The notes beneath the pieces are model-generated. The model saw only the letters and a program-made list of their open reading frames with translations. It made no database searches and had not been told where the DNA came from. 64,000 nucleotides of DNA from Allopusillimonas soli (GTDB taxonomy: Bacteria > Pseudomonadota > Gammaproteobacteria > Burkholderiales > Burkholderiaceae_B). The position numbers were made by a program, and so were the translations under genes. Shown here piece after piece: positions 1 through 7,739 of the stretch. The stretch is from NCBI RefSeq assembly GCF_004153445.1, contig NZ_SDQC01000001.1:186001-250000 (forward strand). The letters run 5' to 3'. Within the stretch, counting starts at the first letter, position 1. Every line of letters begins with the position of its first letter.

Positions 1-20
1 GCGGCGGAAAAGCGCGGCGA

Positions 21-49
21 TTGACAAGTGCTCCGCCCACCCTTAAGCT
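21..49 (+). promoter_or_regulatory. Sigma-70 promoter of the TPP-riboswitch transcript
   Basis: A perfect -35 TTGACA lies at 21-26. After a 17-base spacer comes a weak -10 TAAGCT at 44-49. Transcription would start near 56, immediately before the riboswitch aptamer, which supports the assignment. The -10 matches the consensus poorly. Confidence 0.6.
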
Positions 50-57
50 TGCGCCTG

Positions 58-148
58 TGTTCCTGGGGGAGCCCTTGTGGGCTGAGACTCCGCCATATGG
101 CGGTAACCCTTTGAACCTGATCCGGGTCATGCCGGCGAAGGGAAGGAC
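58..148 (+). promoter_or_regulatory. TPP (THI-box) riboswitch
   Basis: The conserved thi-box blocks are present in order: GCCC followed by GGGCTGAGA near 70-88, ACCCTTTGAACCTGAT near 106-122, and a GGGTCATGCCGGCGAAGGGA block near 124-143. These form the thiamine-pyrophosphate aptamer. Downstream, a GC-rich inverted repeat (GCGCGCC at 189-195 with GGCGCGC at 209-215) could belong to the expression platform, but it has no clear T-tract. That suggests anti-SD or Rho-type control rather than a classical terminator. The regulated gene begins at 259. Confidence 0.95.
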
Positions 149-258
149 GGCATACCGCAACAGCACTCCATTTTCCTTCTTCGTCATGGCGCGCCGCGCC
201 CGCAGGCCGGCGCGCACGCCTTTCCGCAGACCAACCGAAGGAAACAGGAGCAGTCCCT

Positions 259-1698
259 GTGCAAGCGAGTTCCACCATACTTTGGCTTATCGCCTTCTCA
301 GGCATATTTGCCCTGCTGGGCATGTGGTATGCGCGCCATGACCGCGACAGCCTCGAAGACTATGTCATTGCCCGCAACAGCCAGGGCGCCGTGGCAACCA
401 TGCTCACGCTGCTGGCTTCATCGCTCGGCGCCTGGGTGCTCTTTTCACCACCGCAAGCCGCGACCTGGGGCGGACTGGCCGCGGTTATCGGCTATGCGCT
501 GGGCTCGATGTCACCAAGGTTGGTCATGATTCCCCTTGGGCGGCGCATGCGCGAGATCATCCCGCACGGCCATACTCTGACCGAGTTCGTCATCCTGCGC
601 TTCGGCAAGCCCATGTATGCGCTGACGCTCATCATCATGATGTTCTACATGTTCATCTCGCTGACCGCGGAAATCACTGCCATCGCCAAGCTTGTCGCCA
701 TGCTGGCGCCAGTTCCCCTCTGGGTGACGGCGGCAGTGGTGCTGGGATCCACGCTCCTGTATACCTCCTATGGCGGCCTGCGGGCATCCATCTTCACGGA
801 CAAAGTGCAAATGCTGGTTATCGTGCCGCTGCTGCTGGTGCTGCTGTACTTCGGCTGGCAGGCAACAGGCGGTATTGCCCCAGTCGTTGCGGGGCTCAAG
901 GAACACGCGCCGGAACTGCTCAACCTGACCAATCCCGTGGGTGTCAAGGCGGGCATCACATTTTTCGTTGCCATTCTGCTTACCGGCCTCTTTCATCAGG
1001 GCAACTGGCAGCGCGTTTATGCGGCCGGCACCACGCGCAGCATGCGGCGCGGCTTCCTGCTGGGCGGCCTGCTGGTGTCCCCGGTGATATTCCTGATGGG
1101 GCTGTTCGGGCTCGCATTTGTCGGCCTGGGCCATCACGACGACGCGTCGGTGGCGCTGTTCAGCGTGCTGATGCCGCATGTACCCACCTGGTTTGCCATT
1201 GCGCTCATTCCACTGGGCTTGGCCCTCGTAATGAGTACGGCCGACACGGCCATCAGCGCCGTATCCAGCATCATTGCGGTGGATGCGCGCCGCCTGGCGC
1301 CAAGCCTGCAGCGCGGCACACTTCTGGTCATGTCGCGCTGGCTGATCTTCCTGCTGGCGATCCCGGTGATGATCGTTTCCTCGCAGGGCTACAGCGTGCT
1401 TTATCTTTTTCTGCTTGCCGACCTTCTATGCTCCGCCGCAGCCTTCCCCGTTTTCTTCGGGCTGTTCAACCGCAGGCACAACGGCGCCATCGCCACCATC
1501 GCGACAGTATGCGGCTTGATCGCGGGCCTGGCCTTCTTCCCCGCCCCCGGTGCAAAGCCCACTTACCTGCTCGAATCCTTCCTGCTGGCAGCCTGCGTGC
1601 CGGCGTTGGTCACCGCGCTGCTTCTACCCCTGCGGCGTGCTCAGACGCTGTTCGACTTCGCCGTGTTCACGCGGGCTGTGCGCAGCCTGGACGACTGA
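259..1698 (+). CDS. Sodium:solute symporter family transporter, candidate thiamine/HMP importer (ThiV-like)
   Basis: The product is a 479-residue, very hydrophobic protein with about 13 membrane segments, typical in length for the SSS (PanF/PutP-like) family. It would import a small solute with sodium across the inner membrane. The GTG start at 259 is chosen because AGGAG sits at 246-250, eight bases upstream. Its position directly behind a TPP riboswitch implies a thiamine-related substrate. Comparative genomics has predicted SSS-family ThiV as a thiamine-precursor (HMP) transporter in such contexts. That substrate is inference, because SSS substrate specificity cannot be read from sequence alone. 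The gene appears monocistronic, since the following speDE gene is about 200 bases away. Confidence 0.85.
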   Translation: MQASSTILWLIAFSGIFALLGMWYARHDRDSLEDYVIARNSQGAVATMLTLLASSLGAWVLFSPPQAATWGGLAAVIGYALGSMSPRLVMIPLGRRMREIIPHGHTLTEFVILRFGKPMYALTLIIMMFYMFISLTAEITAIAKLVAMLAPVPLWVTAAVVLGSTLLYTSYGGLRASIFTDKVQMLVIVPLLLVLLYFGWQATGGIAPVVAGLKEHAPELLNLTNPVGVKAGITFFVAILLTGLFHQGNWQRVYAAGTTRSMRRGFLLGGLLVSPVIFLMGLFGLAFVGLGHHDDASVALFSVLMPHVPTWFAIALIPLGLALVMSTADTAISAVSSIIAVDARRLAPSLQRGTLLVMSRWLIFLLAIPVMIVSSQGYSVLYLFLLADLLCSAAAFPVFFGLFNRRHNGAIATIATVCGLIAGLAFFPAPGAKPTYLLESFLLAACVPALVTALLLPLRRAQTLFDFAVFTRAVRSLDD

Positions 1699-1814
1699 CC
1701 ATCGCACATGGCGCCGCCGAGGCTGCCGGCCCAGGCGGCGCGCACCATCAATTGTCCTGCAAAAGCGCTGTTTCATTTCGGATGACGATATACTTATACG
1801 TTTTTATCCGTGTT

Positions 1815-1832
1815 GGACGCGGCGGCGCGTCC
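1815..1832 (+). other. Hairpin in the leader of the fused speD-speE gene
   Basis: A perfect 7-bp inverted repeat (GGACGCG, loop GCGG, CGCGTCC) lies 66 bases upstream of the speDE start. No terminator T-tract follows it. It may be a 5'-UTR structure, and no known riboswitch family was recognised. The rest of the 1699-1897 gap holds a second GC-rich inverted repeat (1711-1718 with 1734-1741), also without a T-tract, just after the transporter stop. Confidence 0.4.
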
Positions 1833-1897
1833 ATCTAACGGGCTTTTCATGTGCCTAGCCTTGGCGCTGAAGTCTTACTCCAAGGAGCGTCGACACC

Positions 1898-3148
1898 ATG
1901 CAGGGCCTGCACCTCACCGCAGATCTTTACTTGTGCGCCTGCGACAGCGCACTGCTCATCAATGCAAACACGCTGGCGGATCTTTGCCGCCAGCATACTC
2001 TGGATGCCGGGTTGACGCTCGTTGCGGAAAAATGGCATACCTTTCCGGATTTCCAGGGAGAGCCGGGCGGCGTCACCGGCATGCTGCTGTTGGCGGAGTC
2101 TCATCTTGCCCTGCATACTTGGCCCGAGCGCGGCGGCATCACCCTGGATGTCTATGTATGCAATTTCATGGAGGACAATTCCGCCAAGGCTGAGCAGCTG
2201 CTTGAAGCCCTGGTCGCGGCCTTCATGCCGGGTACCATCCAGCGCGAACGGCTGCTGCGCGGCGACGAAAACGGGCCAGGCTCCTCCGGCGAACTAACAC
2301 TCGAACCCTTGAATCAGACCAGCGTCTACGGCTTCAGGTTCAACCGGCGGCTACATGCCCGCCAAACCGCTTATCAGCGTCTTGAGGTGCTGGAGTCTGC
2401 AGAGCTGGGCCGCACACTGCGCCTGGACGACCATTTCATGACATCGGAGGCCGACGAGTTCTTCTATCACGAAGCACTTGTGCATCCGGCCGCTATGGCG
2501 CACGATGCGCCTCGCCGGGCCTTGGTCGTGGGCGGCGGCGATGGCGGTGCGCTTGACGAGCTGCTCAAGCATCCCAGCATAGAACACATCACGCTGGTCG
2601 AACTGGACGGCGAAGTCATCGACGCGGCGCGCACCTATCTGCAGAACATACACCATGGAGCATTCGACGACCCCCGCGTTTGCGTCAAGGTCCAGGACGG
2701 CGCGCAGTATCTGGCTGCCGCGCAGCAAGCAAGCCAGGATCTGATACTGCTGGATCTCACCGACCCGGAAACGCCCGCCGGCCCGCTTTACACACGCGAA
2801 TTCTTTGCGCAGTGCCAGCGTGTGCTTGCGCCGGGCGGCGCCTTGGTCCTGCACCTGGGCACGCCATTCCACGAGCCTGCGCAAGTGCGTGAACTGGCGC
2901 AAGCGCTGTCAGCCGTGTTTCCCCAGGTGCATGGCTACGGCGTGCATATTCCCCTGTACGGCACCTACTGGGCATTGGCGCTGGCCTCGAACGATCTTGA
3001 TCCCACAGCGATCAGCCCTGCACGCATCGAACAGCGTCTGGACGATCGCGGCATCACCGGTCTGCAGTACTACAACGCGGATGTGCACGGAGCGCTTTTC
3101 GCGCTGCCCAATTACTATCGCAAGCTGATGCCCAAGGTGCGACGGTGA
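1898..3148 (+). CDS. speD-speE: Fused S-adenosylmethionine decarboxylase / spermidine synthase
   Basis: This 416-residue protein joins two polyamine enzymes. Residues 1-~120 are a prokaryotic SpeD. The self-cleavage site is LLLAESHLALHTWPE, with Ser68 as the predicted pyruvoyl precursor, followed by His73 and Cys88 (VYVCNF), the usual catalytic residues. Residues ~135-416 are a spermidine synthase with a glycine-rich AdoMet fold motif (VVGGGDGGALDELL) and the LLDLTDPE segment. One polypeptide would therefore make decarboxylated AdoMet and transfer its aminopropyl group to a diamine such as putrescine. Such fusions are documented in some bacteria. The SpeD part could have another decarboxylase specificity, as some SpeD homologues do. 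The ATG at 1898 follows AAGGAG. Confidence 0.93.
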   Translation: MQGLHLTADLYLCACDSALLINANTLADLCRQHTLDAGLTLVAEKWHTFPDFQGEPGGVTGMLLLAESHLALHTWPERGGITLDVYVCNFMEDNSAKAEQLLEALVAAFMPGTIQRERLLRGDENGPGSSGELTLEPLNQTSVYGFRFNRRLHARQTAYQRLEVLESAELGRTLRLDDHFMTSEADEFFYHEALVHPAAMAHDAPRRALVVGGGDGGALDELLKHPSIEHITLVELDGEVIDAARTYLQNIHHGAFDDPRVCVKVQDGAQYLAAAQQASQDLILLDLTDPETPAGPLYTREFFAQCQRVLAPGGALVLHLGTPFHEPAQVRELAQALSAVFPQVHGYGVHIPLYGTYWALALASNDLDPTAISPARIEQRLDDRGITGLQYYNADVHGALFALPNYYRKLMPKVRR

Positions 3149-3151
3149 AAT

Positions 3152-3187
3152 AAAAAAAGGCTCGCAAGCAACGATGGCTTGCGAGCC
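3152..3187 (-). terminator. Strong intrinsic terminator on the minus strand
   Basis: An 11-bp perfect stem (GGCTCGCAAGC / GCTTGCGAGCC, loop of 7) at 3159-3187 is flanked by seven A residues at 3152-3158. Read on the minus strand this gives a hairpin followed by seven T. On the plus strand there is no T-tract after the stem, so it is not a good terminator for speDE. It must serve a transcript running leftward from the 3.2-3.4 kb gap. Confidence 0.8.
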
Positions 3188-3262
3188 CAACAACCTGACC
3201 CGTAGGTCAGGCAGCACTGGCCGATACTCGAACCCGTACCCTAGACGCGCCACCTTGCGAGG

Positions 3263-3313
3263 TCAAGGCGAAAGATATCCATACGTAACGCACGCCCCGT
3301 CTTCGCGTGCCAT
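3263..3313 (-). CDS. Possible 16-residue small protein or leader peptide
   Basis: On the minus strand ATG at 3313 is preceded by AAGGAG at 3323-3328 with a 9-base spacer, an excellent ribosome binding site. The ORF reads MAREDGACVTYGYLSP and stops at 3263, just before the paired hairpins and the terminator. No downstream minus-strand gene exists for it to regulate, so it would be a free-standing small protein or part of a dual-function RNA. Chance occurrence cannot be excluded for so short an ORF. Confidence 0.3.
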   Translation of the reverse strand: MAREDGACVTYGYLSP

Positions 3314-3402
3314 GCGCTACATCTCCTTAATAAAGCCCCCGACTGGTAACAGGATCATGACAAGAATTCCTGTGCGCACGCCCATGCCGGCTGGCGCTGT
3401 TA

Positions 3403-3422
3403 AACTGTATAAAAAACCAGCT
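3403..3422 (+). promoter_or_regulatory. LexA-like operator (SOS box) upstream of fan1
   Basis: CTGT at 3405-3408 and CCAG at 3417-3420 are separated by eight A/T bases. This differs from the CTGT-N8-ACAG consensus by one base in the right half. It lies 13-33 bases before the fan1 start and overlaps a TATAAA -10-like element. The downstream products are DNA-repair enzymes, which makes SOS control plausible. Confidence 0.55.
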
Positions 3423-3435
3423 ATCGCTTTTTCTC

Positions 3436-5124
3436 ATGCCAGCCCAACGCCTGCCCGATCAGTGGTATTACCTCAAGAATTTCGAGTTCGTGCTGCACTG
3501 GGTTGCCCGGCGCTGCGACGACCTGCTCCTGGATGAAGAGCGGCATTTCATCAGACAGTTTCCCGCATTACCTCGGGCTTCGCGCGCACTGGCGGCCCGC
3601 ATGATCATGCGCAAAGGCCCCCTGTTTCGCGCCAGCCGGCTGCGCTATCCCGAAATCGGCGATATCACGCTCGCCATGGCACCCTTGCTCGCGCAGCAAT
3701 GGGTTTGCCATCAACCCGTCATCGACCTTCCGACCCTCTTCAGGCTACTCACGCGCCACGAGCTGTCGGCCATATTCCGCCGGAGCCTGACGCAATTGGG
3801 CCTGCAGTCAGCCAGCAAGGCCGTGCAATGCGACGCACTGCTGGCACTGTGGCCCGGAACTCGCACACTGGCGCAATGGCTCGCATGCAGCGACACGAAT
3901 CAGCTCGGGCTCGATGAAACGCTTTACGAGGTGCAAGTTGTTCCGCTTTGCGAGCGGTTGCGCCTGATGTTTTTCGGAAACCTGCGCCAGGACTGGAGCG
4001 AATTTGTGCTGGCCGACCTTGGGCTGTACAGCTACGAGACCGTCGATTTCCACGCGAGCGCGCGCGCCTTTCAATCGCGGCACGACATCGACGCCTATCT
4101 GCACCTGCACCGCTGCCGCGAGCGGCTCGATAGTGCCGAAGATGCCGATACATGCGCAGCGGCGATATCCGACGTGCCCATCGCGCCCTATGATAGCGAA
4201 TGGCTGGAAAACCGCCGAGCCAGGCTGCTGTATCATGCCGGCGGCCGCTTCGAGCGCATGCATCAGTGGCAGCAGGCATTGCACTGCTATACGCTCAGTA
4301 CCGACCGCGGCGCCCGCGCGCGCCGCGTGCGCATGCTGGAACGGCTGCAGCAGGCCGAGCAGGCGCTTACCCTGGCGCGCGCAATTCTGGACACCCCGGC
4401 AAGCGAAGCCGAGCAGCAGGCGGTGCTGCGGATGCTGCCCCGCCTGCAAAGGCATTGCGGACACACACCCGATCGTCGCAAGAATGGCATGCCCACGCAG
4501 CGCGATGATCTTTCCCTCCCAGCGCCGGCCCAACCCATGCGCATCGAAGAAGAAGTGCGCCTGCACCTGCATACGACCCAGGCACCCGCCTTCTATGTCG
4601 AGAACACGCTCTTCAATACCTTATTCGGGCTGTTGTGCTGGGACGCCGTCTTTGCCAGCGTGCCAGGCGCTTTTTTTCACCCCTATCAGCAGGGGCCTGC
4701 CGATCTGCTGCGCAGCGGCTTCCGCCAGCGTCGCGGCGCCCTGTTCAACACATGCCTGGCTCAACTGGACACAGACAGCTACCGCAACACCATCATGCAG
4801 CGCTTCGAATCCAAACATGGCCTGCAGTCACCTTTCGTATATTGGGGCGCCGTCCCACGGGAGTTGCTGGAACTCGCCCTGCACTGCATCCCCGCCGCGC
4901 ATCTCGGCGCAATTTTCCATCGGCTACTGGACGACATTCGCGACAATCGCGCGGGCCTGCCCGATCTCATTCAATTCTGGCCCGCCCAGCAGCGCTACCG
5001 CCTGATCGAGGTCAAGGGCCCAGGCGACCGGCTGCAGGACAATCAGATCCGCTGGCTCGGGTACTGTGTGCAGCACGGCATTGATACGCGTGTCTGCCAC
5101 GTGAATCGCGCGGTTTCGTCATGA
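3436..5124 (+). CDS. FAN1-type structure-specific nuclease with C-terminal VRR-NUC domain
   Basis: The product is 562 residues, close to the length of the characterised Pseudomonas aeruginosa FAN1. The C-terminus carries the VRR-NUC (PD-(D/E)XK) core: GLPDLI with Asp510, then IEVKGPGD with Glu525 and Lys527. The middle region (~200-400) has helical, TPR-like character. FAN1 cuts 5'-flap and branched DNA and contributes to interstrand-crosslink repair. A LexA-like box precedes it, and an XPD/DinG-type helicase starts 74 bases after its stop, so the two probably form one repair operon. The ATG at 3436 has only a weak SD, but the N-terminal sequence (DQWYYLKNFEFVL) is typical of the family. Confidence 0.88.
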   Translation: MPAQRLPDQWYYLKNFEFVLHWVARRCDDLLLDEERHFIRQFPALPRASRALAARMIMRKGPLFRASRLRYPEIGDITLAMAPLLAQQWVCHQPVIDLPTLFRLLTRHELSAIFRRSLTQLGLQSASKAVQCDALLALWPGTRTLAQWLACSDTNQLGLDETLYEVQVVPLCERLRLMFFGNLRQDWSEFVLADLGLYSYETVDFHASARAFQSRHDIDAYLHLHRCRERLDSAEDADTCAAAISDVPIAPYDSEWLENRRARLLYHAGGRFERMHQWQQALHCYTLSTDRGARARRVRMLERLQQAEQALTLARAILDTPASEAEQQAVLRMLPRLQRHCGHTPDRRKNGMPTQRDDLSLPAPAQPMRIEEEVRLHLHTTQAPAFYVENTLFNTLFGLLCWDAVFASVPGAFFHPYQQGPADLLRSGFRQRRGALFNTCLAQLDTDSYRNTIMQRFESKHGLQSPFVYWGAVPRELLELALHCIPAAHLGAIFHRLLDDIRDNRAGLPDLIQFWPAQQRYRLIEVKGPGDRLQDNQIRWLGYCVQHGIDTRVCHVNRAVSS

Positions 5125-5197
5125 TGCGGCTTGCCAGCATTAACGCGTGTCCTGCCCCGCAGGCCTTCGCATATGGATGCCGCGCCGGGAGTGTGTC

Positions 5198-7654
5198 ATG
5201 AACTACACGGTGTCAGTGCGAGCACTATGCGAGTTCACCGCAAGGGAAGGCGACCTGGACCTGCAGTTTGCACCCGTGCCCACCGCGCTGGAAGGCATCG
5301 CTGGCCATGCCGCTGTGCGCTCGCGCCGGCCGAAGGGCTACGAGAAGGAGATCTCGCTGGAGGACACCATCGAGCTGGCGGGCGGTCGGCATACATTGCA
5401 TGTGCGCGGCCGGGCTGACGGATACGACGCGCACCGCCAGCAGATCGAGGAAATCAAGACCTGTCGCCGGCCCCCCGAGATGCTGCCGCACAATCATCGC
5501 AGCCTGCATTGGGCCCAGGCGCGGGTCTATGGGCACATGTTGTGCAAGGCGCGCGGACTTGCTCGCTTACGCGTCGCGCTGGTGTACTACGACATCGATC
5601 AAGAGAAGGAAACTGTTCTCGAAGTACAGCACGAGGCGTCTGAGCTGGCCACGCATTTCCATGCGCTGTGCGCGCGTTTCGCCTCCTGGGCCTTGCAGGA
5701 GACCGAGCACAGGCTATGCAGGAACCGCTGCCTCGATGCATTGCGCTTTCCTTTTCCCGCCATGCGGGCCGGCCAGCGCCAACTTGCGGAAGCGGCATAC
5801 AAGGCCGCGCTGCAATCGCGCTGCCTGCTTGCTCAGGCGCCCACTGGCATAGGCAAGACACTGGGCACCCTGTTTCCGGTGCTCAAGAGCATGCCGCGCG
5901 CGGAACTGGACAAGGTATTTTTCCTTACCGCAAAAACACCGGGGCGCCAACTGGCGCTGGACGGGCTCGCGCTGATCGCCGCCGGCATTGATACTGCCGA
6001 TGATGCGGCAGGGTCAAAACCCGCGCCGCGCGTGCTGGAGTTGACGGCTCGCGAAAAGACATGTGAACACCCCGACAAAGCATGCCATGGCGCATCGTGC
6101 CCCCTGGCGCGCGGCTTCTATGACCGTCTCCCCGCCGCGCGCAGCGAAGCTGTGGCGGCCGGCCGCATGGACAAGGCTGCCGTCCGCGCGGTGGCCCTGA
6201 GCCATGGCCTGTGCCCCTACTGGCTCAGCCATGACCTCACGCAATGGGCCGATATTATTGTCGGCGACTACAACCATTATTTCGATATGAATGCGCTCTT
6301 GCGCAGCCTGACCGACAACCGGCAATGGCGCGTGGCGGTCCTGGTGGATGAAGCCCATAATCTTCCGGAACGCGCACGCAAGATGTACAGCGGAGCGTTG
6401 CGGCCATCGGCCCTGCTCGCGGCACAGCGGCACGGGCCGGGCAACGTCCGCAAGGCGGCCCGCGCTGCGCTCAAGGCCTGCCAGCATCTGTACCGCGACC
6501 AGACGACTACCTATCAGTCTTATACGGCATTACCGGAACGCCTGTCCGGCGCATTGCAGGTACTCAGCGCCGCACTGACCGACCATGTTGAAACAGGCGC
6601 AGACCGGTTGCAGGGACCGGGCCAGGCTGCGCTGGCGCTGTTCGACACAGCGACTTCGCGTACCGAACATCATCCCGAAACCAGCTCGCGCCAGCCTCAT
6701 GATAAGCGCAAGGTACAGCATACGCAGGGGCTTGCTCATCCCGGCACACCTTATTCCGACGCGGATCTCCTGCGTCTGCATTTCGATATTCTGCATTTCC
6801 TAAGGCTGGCAGCCTGCTTTGGCCCTCACTCCGTATTGGACGTGACGCTGGCGGGGGAGAATCGGCTGAACGATGCAGGCACGCTGTTCAGCTTGCGCAA
6901 TCTGGTGCCAGCGCCTTTTCTGGAACCCGCCTTTCGGATCAGCCACAGTACAGTGCTGTTTTCCGCCACATTGACACCGTGGGACTTCTACCGCGACACG
7001 CTGGGATTACCCGACGATACGGCCTGGGTCGACGTGGCATCGCCATTTGATGCCAGCCAGCTGCACGTGCGTATCGCGCGCGGCATCTCCACGCGCTATC
7101 GCGATCGACGGCAATCCATCACCCCGATCATCCGGCTCATGGCGAAGCAGTATTGCACGAAGCCGGGCAACTATCTCAGCTATTTCAGCAGCTTCGACTA
7201 TCTGGAGCAGGTGGCGGATGCGTTTGCATTGCGCTACCCCGATATTCCCGTCTGGATGCAGGCGCGCAATATGGATGAAGCCGCCAGAGACCGATTCCTG
7301 CAGCGGTTCACCGCCGGGGGCTGCGGCATCGGCTTCGCGGTGCTGGGCGGAGCCTTTGCTGAGGGGATAGACCTGCCCGGCACGCGCCTGATTGGCGCCT
7401 TCGTGTCGACGCTGGGTCTGCCGCAATACAACGACAGCAATGAGCAGCTGAGGCAATGCATGGAGAGATTTTTTGGTCCCGAGCGCGGACATGACTATGC
7501 CTATCTGTATCCCGGCCTGAGAAAAGTGGTGCAGGCGGCCGGCCGGGTCATACGGAGCGACACTGACAGCGGGGTTGTACATTTGATCGATGACCGCTAT
7601 GCCCAGCCCCGTGTGCGTGCCCTGCTGCCGCGCTGGTGGTCGGTGCGGCCCTAG
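5198..7654 (+). CDS. XPD/DinG-like FeS superfamily 2 helicase with N-terminal Cas4/RecB-like nuclease domain
   Basis: The start is set at ATG 5198, with GGGAG at 5187-5191, rather than an upstream in-frame start at 5147; this gives 818 residues. The N-terminus shows a PD-(D/E)XK signature: Asp74 in GRADGYD, Glu85-x-Lys87 in EEIKTC, and a QxxxY motif at 107-111 as in Cas4/RecB nucleases. Helicase motif I is QAPTGIGKT at ~212-221 and motif II is DEAH. Four cysteines between them (KTCEH, KACHG, ASCPL, GLCPY) match the FeS-cluster domain of XPD/DinG. The protein is probably a 5'-3' DNA helicase-nuclease acting with the adjacent FAN1. No similar gene name is certain, so no symbol is given. Confidence 0.85.
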   Translation: MNYTVSVRALCEFTAREGDLDLQFAPVPTALEGIAGHAAVRSRRPKGYEKEISLEDTIELAGGRHTLHVRGRADGYDAHRQQIEEIKTCRRPPEMLPHNHRSLHWAQARVYGHMLCKARGLARLRVALVYYDIDQEKETVLEVQHEASELATHFHALCARFASWALQETEHRLCRNRCLDALRFPFPAMRAGQRQLAEAAYKAALQSRCLLAQAPTGIGKTLGTLFPVLKSMPRAELDKVFFLTAKTPGRQLALDGLALIAAGIDTADDAAGSKPAPRVLELTAREKTCEHPDKACHGASCPLARGFYDRLPAARSEAVAAGRMDKAAVRAVALSHGLCPYWLSHDLTQWADIIVGDYNHYFDMNALLRSLTDNRQWRVAVLVDEAHNLPERARKMYSGALRPSALLAAQRHGPGNVRKAARAALKACQHLYRDQTTTYQSYTALPERLSGALQVLSAALTDHVETGADRLQGPGQAALALFDTATSRTEHHPETSSRQPHDKRKVQHTQGLAHPGTPYSDADLLRLHFDILHFLRLAACFGPHSVLDVTLAGENRLNDAGTLFSLRNLVPAPFLEPAFRISHSTVLFSATLTPWDFYRDTLGLPDDTAWVDVASPFDASQLHVRIARGISTRYRDRRQSITPIIRLMAKQYCTKPGNYLSYFSSFDYLEQVADAFALRYPDIPVWMQARNMDEAARDRFLQRFTAGGCGIGFAVLGGAFAEGIDLPGTRLIGAFVSTLGLPQYNDSNEQLRQCMERFFGPERGHDYAYLYPGLRKVVQAAGRVIRSDTDSGVVHLIDDRYAQPRVRALLPRWWSVRP

Positions 7655-7739
7655 CACACCGCCCCGTTACGGGCATACGGCGACGCCTATCATCCCCGAA
7701 GCCAGCGCCGAAGGTCGCAACCTGTTGCACGAGGCGCAA

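Larger units (their letters stand above)
3152..3395 (-). ncRNA. Candidate structured small RNA / small mRNA on the minus strand
   Basis: The gap between speDE and fan1 has no plus-strand gene but ends in a perfect minus-strand terminator. Upstream of that terminator, on the minus strand, is a stem CCTGACC-TACG-GGTCAGG (3194-3211) capped by a UNCG-type tetraloop, and a further imperfect stem near 3243-3268. A short ORF sits at 3263-3313. The 5' end is unknown, because no convincing promoter was found, so the right boundary is a guess. No Rfam family was recognised. The call rests on structure only. Confidence 0.45.

Noticed and set aside
3152-3187. Terminator for speD-speE on the plus strand
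   Set aside because: The stem is perfect, but the T-tract is only on the minus strand; the plus-strand side continues CAACAAC.
3194-3211. Guanidine-II-type hairpin in the 3.2 kb gap
   Set aside because: The loop is UACG closed by C-G, a UNCG tetraloop, not the ACGR loop of mini-ykkC; only one such stem is present.
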